Assembly (NCBI GenBank): GCA_026419785.1
Contig: JAODTK010002455.1
Location: 124,001-188,000, forward strand
DNA from: Sclerodactyla briareus
Lineage: Eukaryota; Echinodermata; Holothuroidea; Dendrochirotida; Sclerodactylidae
Reading direction: 5' to 3'
Length of the DNA: 64,000 nucleotides
In this document: positions 33,079-44,890 of the stretch, piece after piece
Layout: every line of letters begins with the position of its first letter
Numbering within the stretch: position 1 is the first letter of the stretch
Translations under genes and position numbers: made by a program
Notes under the pieces: model-generated
Told to the model about the DNA's origin: nothing
The model's input: only the letters and a program-made list of their open reading frames with translations
The model's database searches: none

Positions 33079-35130
33079 CTCACGTAATAGCCGACGAGAT
33101 TCTACCGATTTGTCTGATGGGGAATCGAGAAATGAAGAAGGAGCAGTAAAGTTGTAAGTAGTCCAGTAAAAACTCAAAGGACAATGCAGTGAATTACAAA
33201 GAGGCTTAATATATTAGCGGGGGGGGGTTGGAGAGGAAAACACGGAATGAGTCAGTCCAAACCTGAAGTTCATATGACTTTGAATTGAGGATATGGAGGC
33301 GAAACGATGTGCCAAGAAAATTTATTGGTAGGCAGGGGTTATGGTGCAGTAGTCTTGCCAATGATCACACACATTTGGGACCGCCTTTATATTCTTTCAT
33401 GTGCTATCAAAAAGCAGAAGTTCTGTTGCATTCATTTGTTGTAATGTGCATAACGCATCTAGAGGGGCCATGCTGTAATTATTTTTCCTCTTTTTACATG
33501 ACTGTGTTGGGCGCTGCTGGATCATGCAGAGGTGAAAAAGGAAATCTTTAACATGCCTTACTAGCATTCACATTTTGCTTCTGAGCCCTATTAATAGTAA
33601 GTTAATGTGTTCGAGTCATGGGCTCGGGGGGGGAGGAACTCCCGCCAGTGATGTTGTATGTATGGCAGACTGCAAATAATTATTGCGGTACTGACCATTT
33701 TTGTTCAAACAAAGCCCGTTCGAAATGGTCATTGAGTTCACCCTACCCCAATCTAGCTTGCCACTCTGTCTTTGAGCTGTATGAAACATGTCTGTAATGT
33801 TTTGTACGATACCACCAGACGGTATCTTCTCTTTCATGAGTGGCCAACCGCGATCGTGGCAGACATTCTTTTGCATAATTTGCTGTTTGAATTGGAACAA
33901 TCTCCAATTGGAATTTATGATGAAAGCCCCTTTCAACAAAACCTATTGTTTCGTATCAACTTTCCACCCAGTATGGAAGGGAGAAACTTGTCTGAAATTT
34001 TTAGTATCATTCAAATGGAAGTTGGGGAGAAAAAGCAGCACGCCCCCCTCGTACATTCTCAGTGGCTTAGAGTGGTGGGATATGAAGAAAGTTGGGAAAA
34101 ATGACTCATACCTGATACATGATACTATTTTAATACTTCTTTAAAGATTTTCGGGAAGATATTATATGACATGCCAATATCTCAGTCTCATGGCAATTCA
34201 TGCCTTTATTTTATTCCTTCCAGGACAGACTAGATATAATATTAAAATGCGGGACAGACCAGGTACTGATCATAAATCGCTTCTGACCCTGAAGATAATG
34301 TGTATGACCATGTAAAGGTGCGCCAATTGTGTAGAAATATGATAGATTGTTAACTGGGCCACAGAAAGAAATGGAATTAAAAGTTTGGGTTGTATAATTT
34401 GAGTGGTTAGCTTCATCTCTGAGTGTGGATAAAGGGGTGTGTGCGGTTGATGGGTAAGGAAAGTTTTTTAGATGATGTTTAATCTATGTTGTCATGATTT
34501 TGCTTGCAGTCGCTGGCAATGATTGAGATTGTGGGGTGTTCATCAGGGAAGGCGTGGTTAATACAGCAATGCACATGGCTTTAATGCAGATAGAAATTTG
34601 GATCATCCGATTTTAATGCTTAGAAAAACAGTACCATATGCCAAGAATTTCCGTGGATTTCACTGTTGCAGTGTATCGTACATAAATTCCTTCGTTCAAA
34701 TATCCTGTGTATACACAGTGATGACCTAAAATGTTTTGTTTTTTTTTTTTTTAGGTTCAACTGGCACTGAAAATTAATCCTTGGGAATGTTTACAATTCT
34801 ACTGTACAAAAATTTTAATTTGAAGCTGGGTCTAAATTCAATACTTTAAACTTAATAGCTTATGCCGTGCCTATACACGTGTGGGTTCTCGGGTTCACAA
34901 TCACAGCGCCAGACTGATTGATCAAATTTGTATCAATACCCTCTGCATATGTTAGCTTACTTACTCTGGGATAGAGTCTATCAATAGTATGGTGCCAAGA
35001 GTGAAGGATTGAAAGTGTGGCAGAGTCGGTATAGTGATGCCTTCAAAGCAAACATTAACCTAGTTTTTTTTTAAGCTCAAGCATTCACCAGTCATTATCC
35101 CTAGGTGGCGTACTTGGGTGTGCAATGGGT
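33079..35130. other. Downstream of the sulfotransferase gene; nothing assigned
   Basis: Possible 3' UTR followed by intergenic DNA. Overlapping open frames at 33,772-34,144 (+) and 33,939-33,616 (-) cover the same bases in several phases and show no domain. Confidence 0.3.
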
Positions 35131-35131
35131 A

Positions 35132-35560
35132 TTACCCTATACCCTTGGTTCTGTGCCTGTGATGCAGGGGCTGTGGGTTTCTGGGGTCTGCTCGGGATAG
35201 CAGCAATAATTCTGGTGGTCGGCTGTTGAACGGTCCGTTTGGCCATGAAATCTCCCGCTTCCTCCAGGGCTGAGGACGGTCGGATCTGGAGTTCATGATC
35301 ATCCTGGTAATGGAAAGTGGCGTGGTCCCAGGAGCAGGCTGAGATTTTTCACACACCTGCTTCAATATCAATTTTTTCTGAGCCACTGTAGTGAGAAGAG
35401 GAGGCCAAGTATTGACAGGTGCTCATCCCAATCATACAGCTAGGGTTCCTGAATGGGGTCCAAGGCATACCAAAGACTTCAACAGTGATACCGGTGCCTC
35501 CTCTCTGGGCACCCGCACCAAGGGTAGGGTCGGGCCAGAGGCAATGCCTCCTCATCTGTG
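35132..35560 (-). repeat. Dispersed family R1, copy 2 (exon-like)
   Basis: On the - strand, CTCTTCTCACTACAG followed by an 83-codon open frame (35,384-35,132) looks like a splice acceptor plus exon. It reads AQKKLILKQVCEKSQ, then PAPGTTPLSITRMIM, and is later rich in R, P and L. The upstream part aligns with 53.3 kb (ATTCAGGAACC, GATGAGCA). The GTGTGAAAAATCTCAGCCTG block aligns with copy 1 near 3.36 kb, and the TGGAGGAAGCGGGAGATT block with 53.1 kb. Function unknown. It could be a stem-like exon of a gene family or a repeat. Confidence 0.45.
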
Positions 35561-35599
35561 CACATGGGTTAAAATTTGTGAAATTCTATAAAATAAAGT

Positions 35600-38215
35600 A
35601 TGCCACCATTTATTAATTTCTATGATATGGGGGGTGGTGTATGAGGCCAATCCAAATATAGCATTACAAACAGTTACCAGTGTGTTAATGTAGGCAAAAA
35701 GCAGCGGATTGGGTCACAGCATGCATGATACTGAGTATGCGGACTATCATTAGTGCCTTCTCTTGAGAAGGTTATCATGACTCCCCAAAGTAGCACCGCA
35801 GCATTGTCAGTAATTTACCTATGCTATGTTGAATGGAGTGCATCAAAGAATGGTATGGGAATACAGGCCTATTTGTTGTTTATTCTCAGAGGTCTCATTG
35901 GATTGAAATAGTCTATGTGGCAAATACGGGGAAATAGCAAATTGAATTGAAGCGAATTTCAATTCACATATATCAGTGCCATATGTTTTAATACTCTCAA
36001 AAACCGTTGGTTGTGTGTGGGTTGTTTTGTTGGTGTTGGGTGTGTTTTTTGTTTGTTTGGTGTATGAATTGAAACTAAGAGTTCAAGATAAGACTAAAGG
36101 CCTGACCCTGAGGTCGATACAGGGATTTGGTAAAAAAAGACGGCTGTCATAGTATGTTGCAAAGGTGACTACATGGGGATTGTTGGTAAGAAAATTGCTA
36201 CTTCGCAGCCCAAAAACACCAGGGCTGCCAGTGGCTCCTTCATCAATTGATTCCGGGATTCAGTCAGGAAAAATACTTTTTATGAATAATTCATTTTCAC
36301 TAGTACTACAGGCGTTTTGTGTCTGTTCTACTGATAAACCAAATTAGGCTGGACTGACAACAGAGAAAATATCTGCCATCTTGGCAGGGGCCTCTGGAGT
36401 GTGGATCAGTTTCCCAGTTCATTAAGTTAGATAAACAAATTTTTGTGACAATGGTGACAGCCCATTGCGGCCTGTTAAAAAATATTACAACATCTCATTA
36501 TGCACACATTTTCGTGCCAAAAAATAGTTTTGAAGTGAAGTGTTATCTGTAGTTCATGGAATTAACTTGCCCACCGTTTCATATGATTGTAAAGAATATG
36601 TACAGCTTATTGTTAAGTATTGGACCATTAGTTTATACAGCCATTAGGGGCATACAACGGCATCTGCCCATATTGTGCAGGCCACATTGTCCCATCTATC
36701 CGTCTGTGTGCTAGATAGCGGCTGCTGTACAGCAAGACCAGCAGCCGGGTGGCCCTTCCCCAGGTCCCCCCAAATCCCCTCAGAGTCAGTCCATACCAAC
36801 AGTGTGACCTGACATCACCCACTGCTGTTGGAGATGTCGGTGGTCACATTACCAGCAACTAAAACCAAAGAACAGGGACAACCGTCAGATGCAACCAGGA
36901 GGTTTAGTGATCTTATTCTTGTCTTCATTCCAAGTGAATGTTTAGACTTGCATCATTTTTCATAGCCTCGGTTGCTTTCAGTTGGGCGTAATGTCTTAAA
37001 TGCTTGATGCCTTCAAGCGTGTAAACATTCTTTTTTTTCCTTCAAGTTATGCTTATGGGCATTTTTTTCTTGTGGACTGTATATATTGTATATATCTGGT
37101 GTGACCCCTTTGTTGACCTTTATTCTTTTATATTAATAATATAATATCTCGATAATAGATCATTGTAGCTTAATATCACATCAGGTATCAGTATTACTAA
37201 ATATGAACTGATATGACTTGCCAAGTCATTGAGCTAGGGTCAGACTGTCTTATATTTCCTAACAATCAATGTCTTTAATCATATTATGTGAAGCCACAAG
37301 GTTGAGTATTTCCAAAATCTTTTACCTAACTCGCTTTAAACCGAGGACACTGTACATTTCATGTGGGTTCTCATGCTAAAGGACCATTGTTTCAAATTGG
37401 ACAGCGTTACTCTATTACACAGGTCCGCGATATACTGGGTCAAGCTGAGGCCTCAAACATTTCAATGGCAAAACTGGGACCTCTCAAAACAGTCACCCTG
37501 ATGTTGGAATTAGAATAACAGCCCCCGCAGAATCAGAATCTCCAGAATAATGCACGAAATTATCAGGTAGGAGTTGCAGTCGTTTGGAATAGAAAGCCTT
37601 CCAGATAGCGACCCATACAGATAACGATAAACAATTAAACTCTGCAGAACAACTGTCTCGGACCAATAACAGACAAATTGTAGACGTGGTCAAAAAAAAT
37701 GCAAATCAGACTAAATATTTTTTATGGAATATTTAGTATGTAATTTTCCATGAAGCCAAATTTATTTAATCCAATTTCACATCTATGTTGTGCCAATTAT
37801 AAACTATGATCACTAAGCAATTTTCCATCTTGATTGATGTACGTGTCACATTGTGACTGTACTATGTACATGGTGTCTGCCCTAAGAAATTGGTATATAT
37901 ATGAACATTTTTTTTTTTTTCTGGAAAAATTTTGGCAACCGTTCTGTGATTTTGTGTTTTACAGGGTTTTGGACAGTACTATTGTAAAGTGATGCGTTTG
38001 CTGTACACTCGTGGTCATGTGGTGTTGTATTGCTTAAAGCGACATCTATCACAGGTTGACATCTGGACTATAACCAGTCAGGGATGGGGAGTAAGAATTT
38101 GAAATGAGCCTATTTGAACTTAGGTAAAAGTGAAAATGTCGCCAAAGCTTTCCTACTGAGTGTGGTTGAACTTGAACGATACCGTATAACGAGATCCTTC
38201 ACTGTGCTGCTGCAC
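35600..38215. other. Intergenic, nothing assigned
   Basis: Contains a GT-rich stretch (36,005-36,065) and short T runs. Small frames (36,165-36,347; 36,822-36,628 on -; 37,693-37,493 on -) have no domain. Confidence 0.3.
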
Positions 38216-38257
38216 TGATTAGGAAGAACCCAGAAATCCCCACTCATCTTCCGGCCA

Positions 38258-38375
38258 CAACAAATCCACCCCCCCCCCCCTCACCCCCTCCCACCTCCCC
38301 TCTTCTCCCTTCTCCGGCCCCCCCTTCTCCAGCCCCCCCCTTCTCCGGCCCCCCCTTCTCCGGCCCTCTCCATAT
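38258..38375. repeat. C-rich minisatellite, about 15 bp unit
   Basis: Units of CTTCTCCGGCCCCCC (variant CCAG for CCGG) follow a C10 run and a CCCTCCCACCTCCCC stretch. On the - strand this is closely spaced G runs able in principle to form G-quadruplexes. It also produces an R/G/E-repeat frame (38,449-38,219) that I do not regard as a gene. Confidence 0.85.
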
Positions 38376-38884
38376 GAAATTTCCTGTATATCGGAACTGA
38401 AGTTGTCAGCCATTAGAAAACTTGTGTTTAACAGGAATTGGAAGATCATAATAATAAAATAATAATCTCATGTATACACTCTAACTTCCAAAGTGGATTC
38501 CTTCCATTATCTTGTGAAATGGATTCCCAGAACCTAATGCGTAATTCTTGAGTGAATAAGACTAAATGTAACATTTTGTGTTGTTTTCCTGGAAGGCTTC
38601 AATTGTGGCGCTTCATTGCACAACATAATTTCATACCCTGCTCCTTTGTTGCGCGAATTAAGATGACCGATCAGGGAATCTGACCCGAGTAGCAACCCAA
38701 GTTCCATTCCCCAGATTGCTAAGATGGTCCCCGTGTGTTATATAATAGACCAAGATTGGTTGTCCATCTTCCTCACTCAGATTATTATTATGATTTGTTT
38801 TTAGAGTCATTTGTACATGTAAAATAAAACAAGAGGAATGTCCACAGTTGGTTTACATACTATTTTAGATTACCATGTTCGAAT

Positions 38885-38990
38885 AGTACCGATTGGTTAA
38901 AGGTCATGCTGCACATATGAGTGAATGAGGCTGATACGGGGTGGTGATAACAAAGTCAAAACGGCCTGTTAAATAGGCTACCCCCATCAT
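38885..38990. repeat. Dispersed repeat D1, copy 1
   Basis: Shares ACCGATTGGTT-AAAGG, TGCACATATGAGTGAATGA-GCTGA, a GAGGTGA/GGGGTGGTGA block, AGTCAAAACG and AAATAGGCTA blocks with 47,998-48,095. Confidence 0.7.
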
Positions 38991-39960
38991 TTTAGCATTA
39001 CACAAATGCTTCTCCTCTTACAAATGTTGGTGCACAGTGCTGAATTCAGTCATAATGATGGTCTGACTAGCAACCATACATTCGGGGTGTTTCCGGAATT
39101 TTCGATCCAAGGTCCCAATTGGGCCCGAGGGGGCCCATTTTATGAACCACAAGGGTAATTGTACTTGAAATGCATCTCTCCCACAATTTCCATTGATTCT
39201 GTTTAAATTACGGTAATGTCCTTGTGTAGTGTCCACGAGGGTGTTTGCGAACTTATGGCCCAAGGCCCAATATGGGCCCTAGAACTCATAAGTGAAATTC
39301 AGGCAAAAATGCTTCTACAAATTTTGATACCCACAGAGTCAGTGCTGATTGTTCGGTCAATATGAAGGTCTACATAGCCATACTTTCGGGGTTCTCAGGA
39401 ATTTTGGACTTGAATCCCAGTGGGGCCCGAGGGCCCTCCTGTGTAACCATGCAAAATGCTCCTCCTCCCTACAAATTTTGGTGCAACAGTGCTGATGTTC
39501 GATCATAATGATGGGTCGTAGCTTGGTGGTGGGGTTCGGGGTTACCTATCCAAATTTTTAGGAAGTGTTTGTTGCAGGGTCCCACTTGGGCCCTACGGCC
39601 CATTTTATGAAAATACACACGTGGTGCATGCAATGCATCTCTTCCAAACAAGCTTTATTTTCTGTGAAGTTAAATATAGTGGTTTTTTTTGGGGTGGTAG
39701 TGGGCAATAGGGTGTTCGCCGAATTCGGCCCAAGGGCCAATTTGGGAAATCTTGCAAAATGTTTTCCTACAAATTATGGTGCACAGTGATGATGTTCGGT
39801 AGTAAGGGTGCTCTAACAGTACCTTGACGTGTTTAGGAAGTTTGTCCCTGTCCTACTGTACCCTATGGCCCATTTTTTGAAGTGGTGCTTGAAATGCACC
39901 TCCTCTTACTTACCAGGCCTTTGGGACTTGGTATTGGGGAGAAGTTCACTGTAAAATATT
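38991..39960. repeat. Satellite family S2, locus 2
   Basis: Diverged tandem units start near 39,029, 39,343, 39,480 and 39,778. Each has a GTGCACAGTGCTGATGTTCGG-type start, TCATAATGATGG, a GGTCCCACTTGGGCCC-type block, GCCCATTTTATGAA and CTTGAAATGCATCTC blocks. It is the same family as 12,680-13,220, about 26 kb away. All open frames inside are repeat-derived. Confidence 0.8.
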
Positions 39961-41924
39961 GAAATTGCACGGATACTTTCCGCTGTGGGACAGTGCGAAT
40001 ACTGCTGACCATAGTAGTTGGGTACTACCATTTTCTTACCGTAGCAGCAAATACGGTTCTGACCTCAGACTCCTAGATGGTCGCTAACCCAAAATTCCAG
40101 GACCGTGACGAACTATTGCAACATTTTAATCAGATGCCCCTATGTTTTCCGTGTCCACTTTAAAAACAAATGTACTTGTGCGAGTAAAAACATGTAAATC
40201 AAGGGTATAGATCGATGAGCAGACTGCATGAATTATTTACCACATTTGGGCATATGGGCCTTAGAGAAAAAAACCTACTCAGGGGCGCTGGGGACAAGCT
40301 TGGATGGGGGGACCATTGGGACGTGTGTATATGTACGGGAAGGAAAGGAAAAGAGGGGTGATCAGAATTTTTTTATATTATTTTGAAATGACAAAGTAGT
40401 AATCAAGTAGTGCCTGTGCTACCGTTGTGATTGGAGATATATCAGTTCATTCGGTAGTGACGCTGGTAACATATGTTATAGCTTTGATAGTATGTGACGC
40501 TAATGGTTGTCCAATGCCGGAAGGTACGGGGTGCATTGGTACAATTTTTTCGAACTCCAAATTCTGAAGAAGTGAAGGAATAGGGATATCAAGGAATTTG
40601 CCGGCTGTGAGTGTGCCCAACACGATGCCTCCATTATTCAGGCAATATGGGGCAAGCATTGCATTCCAATGTGCCCCGGTCTCACCTAGTCATGTGCTGT
40701 GCTTTGACTGGTGTTGACCATCCAATTGAAGTTGGCCACAATGTTCATCGACCTCCGGGGGGGTGACATACCATGAGCCTAGTCTCCAAGGCTAAGATCA
40801 AGGGCGTGCAAGAAGGCCTATCCCTATATTGGCCATTTGTGGGGAAAATTTCGCAATATCGTACCTTCATTTCAGGAATTCAAGGGTCTTATAGGCAATT
40901 CTGTGAAAATTGGACAACACTACTCAATCTGCCAAATCTGCATTGACTGTATGTTTGTCTTTGCAAAAAAACCACTTTAATTTGTGCGGTTTGAGCTACA
41001 GCACCATTAATTGGTGCTCTACTATAATGTATCAGGTTCGAGTGAAATCGCCGGGGACTGAAATAAATAATATATATATAAAAAATAAAAAAAAACTCAA
41101 AACCCTTCTATAGCTACCTATGGCTACCTACATCTTACTGCCACGTCGACTATTGGTATATGTAACAAAAATTAGTTTGAATCACTCAAGGAGGAAACGA
41201 CCGTCTCCAATTTCTCATCAATGGCGCACCCTGCTGGGAGTGACAGGTAGTCAGGCTGGCTGGAGCCCTCCCACGAATGTCTAAGAATGTTTTTATTGTG
41301 TATGTTTATGTATATAGTGAAATTACAATTGCTACCTCGGTAATGTGCCTCTGGTCAACGAGTGACCCTTTCCTGCTTTGTATTCCACTCCGAGTCCCCT
41401 GCCAAACCAACGTCAAACAGTTTGCGCGCTCGATTCATTAACGTATAATGTATCATTTCAGTCTTGACTCTGGACGTGCTTTCATGATTTTTATTATTTA
41501 TGAGAGAGACGCGGAAATACAAATATCAGCAGTACTATTTTCGTTTCGATGCAATATCGGAGTTCGACTCACAATGTTGTTTTGAATTGTCAGTGGCCGA
41601 GTGTTGGATGTTTTAGCACCAAAGATTGAACTACAATGGGACACCTTCCATGATACCTCCAACAGAGTCAGGTGAATAACTGCTAGAGTAGTCATGTTAG
41701 TGGTCCAGGGGCTGGTTATTTTCCATTCAATTCAAGGTATATTAGATCTGGTTGACATGTTCGAACTTGTTAATCAGATATTATTTCAATCCTCCTGGAT
41801 ATCGGATGTTGTATACACTTTGGTTGTGCCAAATTCCACTGTCTTTTCGGCATCAGTTGACTGCTAAAAGTGTTTTAGATATAAAAACGCTTTTCAATAT
41901 AGCGTACGCTTGTCATTGTTTGTT
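39961..41924. other. Intergenic, nothing assigned
   Basis: Includes the dispersed TTTGAGCTACAGCACCATT word near 40,990. A 70-codon - strand frame (40,659-40,447) has an amino-acid mix that could be real protein but no recognisable domain or splice sites. Confidence 0.3.
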
Positions 41925-42280
41925 TCATTACGATGATGACACGATCCTAAGTATTCCAAGTGGGCAACCTAACTAATGGGGAGAGGTCAGGGCCGAGTGT
42001 GTTTGTTTTGGATCGTCATCGCGGGGTAACAACAAACCAGGTCGAAGATAAACTTATAATATTTTCACTAACTGGGATAATACAACGTATGATTCGGGTT
42101 ACCTCGAAGTTCAAGCCCTGTTAGAACTGCACTGAATAAGACTGTGAAAATGATTTCCAGCGATGATTACGCGATCCCCAATATTCCAATCGGGAAATGG
42201 GGAGAGGTCATGGGTCGTGTATGTTTGTTCCGTCATCGCGTTTATAACGAACTTGTCGAAAGCTAATTGAAACATAATAG
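41925..42280. repeat. Two-copy tandem repeat, about 220 bp
   Basis: The block GATGATxACxCGATCC, ATTCCAAxxGGG, AATGGGGAGAGGTCA-GGGxCG-GTGT-TGTTTGTT and CGTCATCGCG occurs near 41,932-42,025 and again near 42,160-42,240. Confidence 0.65.
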
Positions 42281-42384
42281 CCTACCTGTAAACCGTATTA
42301 TGAATGGTATGATCGTGGAGTCAAATCGAAGTTAATACTCGATATTACGCCGATACACGCGACAACACGCGATAATAACTGTAC

Positions 42385-43190
42385 AGCCCGCGTTTTCCAT
42401 GCACGCGGGCGGGGGCGGGCGTTTTCTCTAGTCTCGCACCTCTTCTCTCTCTTAGTGTGTATATGCGCCTATTAAGAACCGATGAGCCTACTATTATAAT
42501 CTTGTTATCATTTTATTGTTAGTGATGTTATTATTGTTATTATTATTGTTGTTGTGTTGTCGTTGTTGTTGTCGTCGTTGTTGTTGTCGTCGTTGATTGT
42601 TGTTGTTGTCGTCGTTGTTGTCGTGTGTGGCGTCGTTGTTGTGTTGTCGTTGTCAAACACCGGACGGCATACTGTGTGTTTAAACCTAAACACCGGTGTT
42701 CATTTATAAAACCATTGTTCTGAATGTCAACGATACGCCCACCATTAAAACTCACAATTGACAGGTTTGGAGACTTTAATTAAAAAATACTTGACATATC
42801 ATCAGTGTAAAACATGTAAATATGTGTTCGAATAGGTGTCTGGCCGTGAATATAGACACAATCTGTATAAAATCTCACACCTAGTGTTGGAAACAGTGGT
42901 GTGTTTGGAATTATTTGAACCTAAAAATTGTCTCTACTCTCATTATCCGGCTTCAAGCGGGTAAGATTGCAGGGAAATCCCCCAGAATTGATTGCGGGAA
43001 TACCAACGCGGACCGCGAGGCGGGCGGAAAAAAAAAAAATCGGCTACATGACCGATTCGAGAAACACGCCCGCCCGCCCGCCTGCATGTAGACGGCTCAG
43101 TTGAAAATAACGATGAGCGATTTAGACGCCCGCCCGCCCGCCCGCCCGCCCGCCGACCGGTGCATCCCCCCTCCCTCCGGAAACGCGGCT
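42385..43190 (+). mobile_element. GC-ended inverted-repeat element E1, copy A
   Basis: The 806-bp copy is bounded by AGCCCGCGTTTTCCATGC at the left and AAACGCGGCT at the right, the two ends being inverted copies. Subterminal (GGGCG)n tracts are repeated within each end. The interior holds CCTCTTCTC, TATATGCGC-TAT-AAGAACCGATG, a 180-bp GTT/GTC-rich tract (42,480-42,655), the palindrome AACACCGGTGTT and a GATTGCAGGGAAATCCC block. No transposase frame is present. The flanking bases do not give a clean duplication here. It is the inverted twin of 50,007-50,890, which makes it a mobile, non-autonomous element of unknown superfamily. Confidence 0.7.
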
Positions 43191-44084
43191 TTTAAGAAAA
43201 AAATCTCTTAAGTTGGTCAAACGAAAACACTGAACGAAATAAAGATGAACAGAGAAGCTGTCCTGTCGAATACCCTGCCGATACGGAGCGAAAACTGCAA
43301 TGTGTACCGAAACGATACGGCCATGGTTTTAGAAGGACTCATATTCTTTCTTCTTTGAGCATGCGCATAGTAACATGGAATGGCCATAATGTATAAACAT
43401 TTTACTTAATTGCGACAGATCATTTGCGGAAGGTCGGTCGATGAAACCCGACTCCATTGGCTTTCAGGTGGCGTTCGTTGCCCATGGGGACGGGGGGGCC
43501 GACACCCCCCCCCCCATTGTTCTTTGATAATCGTTGCGAATTCCTCCTCTCCCCCACAACACGCTTCAACCTAAACAATCGAGATGATTCGACACATTCG
43601 CGACTGATGCATCAAAAATTGCGTTAATTACACGCTGGATCACCCCATGATATTGTAAGTAGATTTCGTTCGGTTTCTATTCAGGGAAATATGTTCAAAC
43701 ATACCAAACAGCCTCTCGGGGTTCCAAATGGCGGTCCGGGCCCAAAAACGCCGCCTTGGATGATGCAGTCCGGCACACCATAAAAAGGTAGGGAAAGATA
43801 GTAGGTGTTCAGGACGAGAAAAGGTTATAGGAATTATTCAACGAAAGTGCATAAACGTGGGGAAAAAAAAAGGAAACGCTGAGCATGTATTAAAATGCCA
43901 CTATCAATAAAATATCAAATCTCTGTGGTCAATTTAATATCGTAACCACTATATATGTTCCGGGCTATAGGCATCTTCTTTGTTTGATATCACATGCTCA
44001 TCCATGATACATTTGCCACCCACAAATACCTCTTTGACAAGGTTTTGTGCTGCTAAGCTGGTGACAAATAATGGTGCCACTTGC
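43191..44084. other. Intergenic, nothing assigned
   Basis: GC-mixed sequence with a C run near 43,505-43,517. No exon or repeat family was recognised. Confidence 0.3.
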
Positions 44085-44890
44085 CCAGATTGTATGAATA
44101 TGAAAATGGCCATCGGGCCCTCACCATTTGCCTCCAAGAGCACCCAACTTTTGCAAAATTTTGCATCATAGCACGGCTAAGATGAATCCACTTCATTTGT
44201 GAATTTATTTTTTTTTATTTTGCAGAGTAAAAAATGGCTATCTTTGACACTCACCCATTTGGCGCACATGTAAAGACCTTACTTAAGTGAAATTCCTGCG
44301 ATGCGCGGACGGAAACCAATTATGGCCCTCGGAATTAGAGGCCAAAAATTCGCATGAACTAGAGAGGGCTAAGGTGAAATTAATTCTTATTCGGTCAAAT
44401 TTGACTTTTTAATTCATATGAAAATGGCCATCTGGAAATCATCATTTGGACGTTAATAATGATTAAAGTGAAAGAAAAATCGCCTACGCTCGCGGCGGGG
44501 CAACCAATGGTGCCGCTTCGCTGGATAGCCCTGAATTTTGCAAAAAGTAGAGGGCCTAAGGTGAAATTCATACTGATGCTTAAAGTTTATTTTCGAATTA
44601 CCCACAGAAAAAATAGGCAATCTGGAGATCATCATTGGCATTTGAGAAGCACCTACCTTCGAAAATTTCTTACGCTGCGCGGCAACGAATGGTGCCGCGT
44701 CGATTTGGATAGTATAAAGCAGCTTGAACATACAGTAGCTAAAATGGAATTCATTTTGATGGCCAAAGGTTATTTTCATTTAACTACATTGAAGAATGGC
44801 GTCGATCTGGATCGAGCTCACCGGCGTTTCTAGAAGGACCATCACTTGAAGTTTTCGCTAAGCTTCGCGGCAACCAATGGTTGATGCTCT
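44085..44890. repeat. Satellite family S4, about 185-bp unit
   Basis: The block CGCT-x-CGCGGCAACCAATGGTGCCGC recurs near 44,303, 44,487, 44,673 and 44,857, spacing 184-186 bases. It alternates with AAAATGGCCATCTGGA-ATCATCATT and AAGGTGAAATTCAT blocks. Frames of 124 (+, 44,459-44,833) and 108 codons (-, 44,779-44,453) overlap the array and are products of the repeat. Confidence 0.8.

Noticed and set aside
33772-34144. Overlapping 110- and 118-codon frames
   Set aside because: Three overlapping frames on two strands, none with a domain; no splice context.
40447-40659. 70-codon frame on the - strand with protein-like composition
   Set aside because: Too short without homology or splice evidence.
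44459-44833. Long frames on both strands at 44.5-44.8 kb
   Set aside because: They coincide with a 185-bp tandem repeat.
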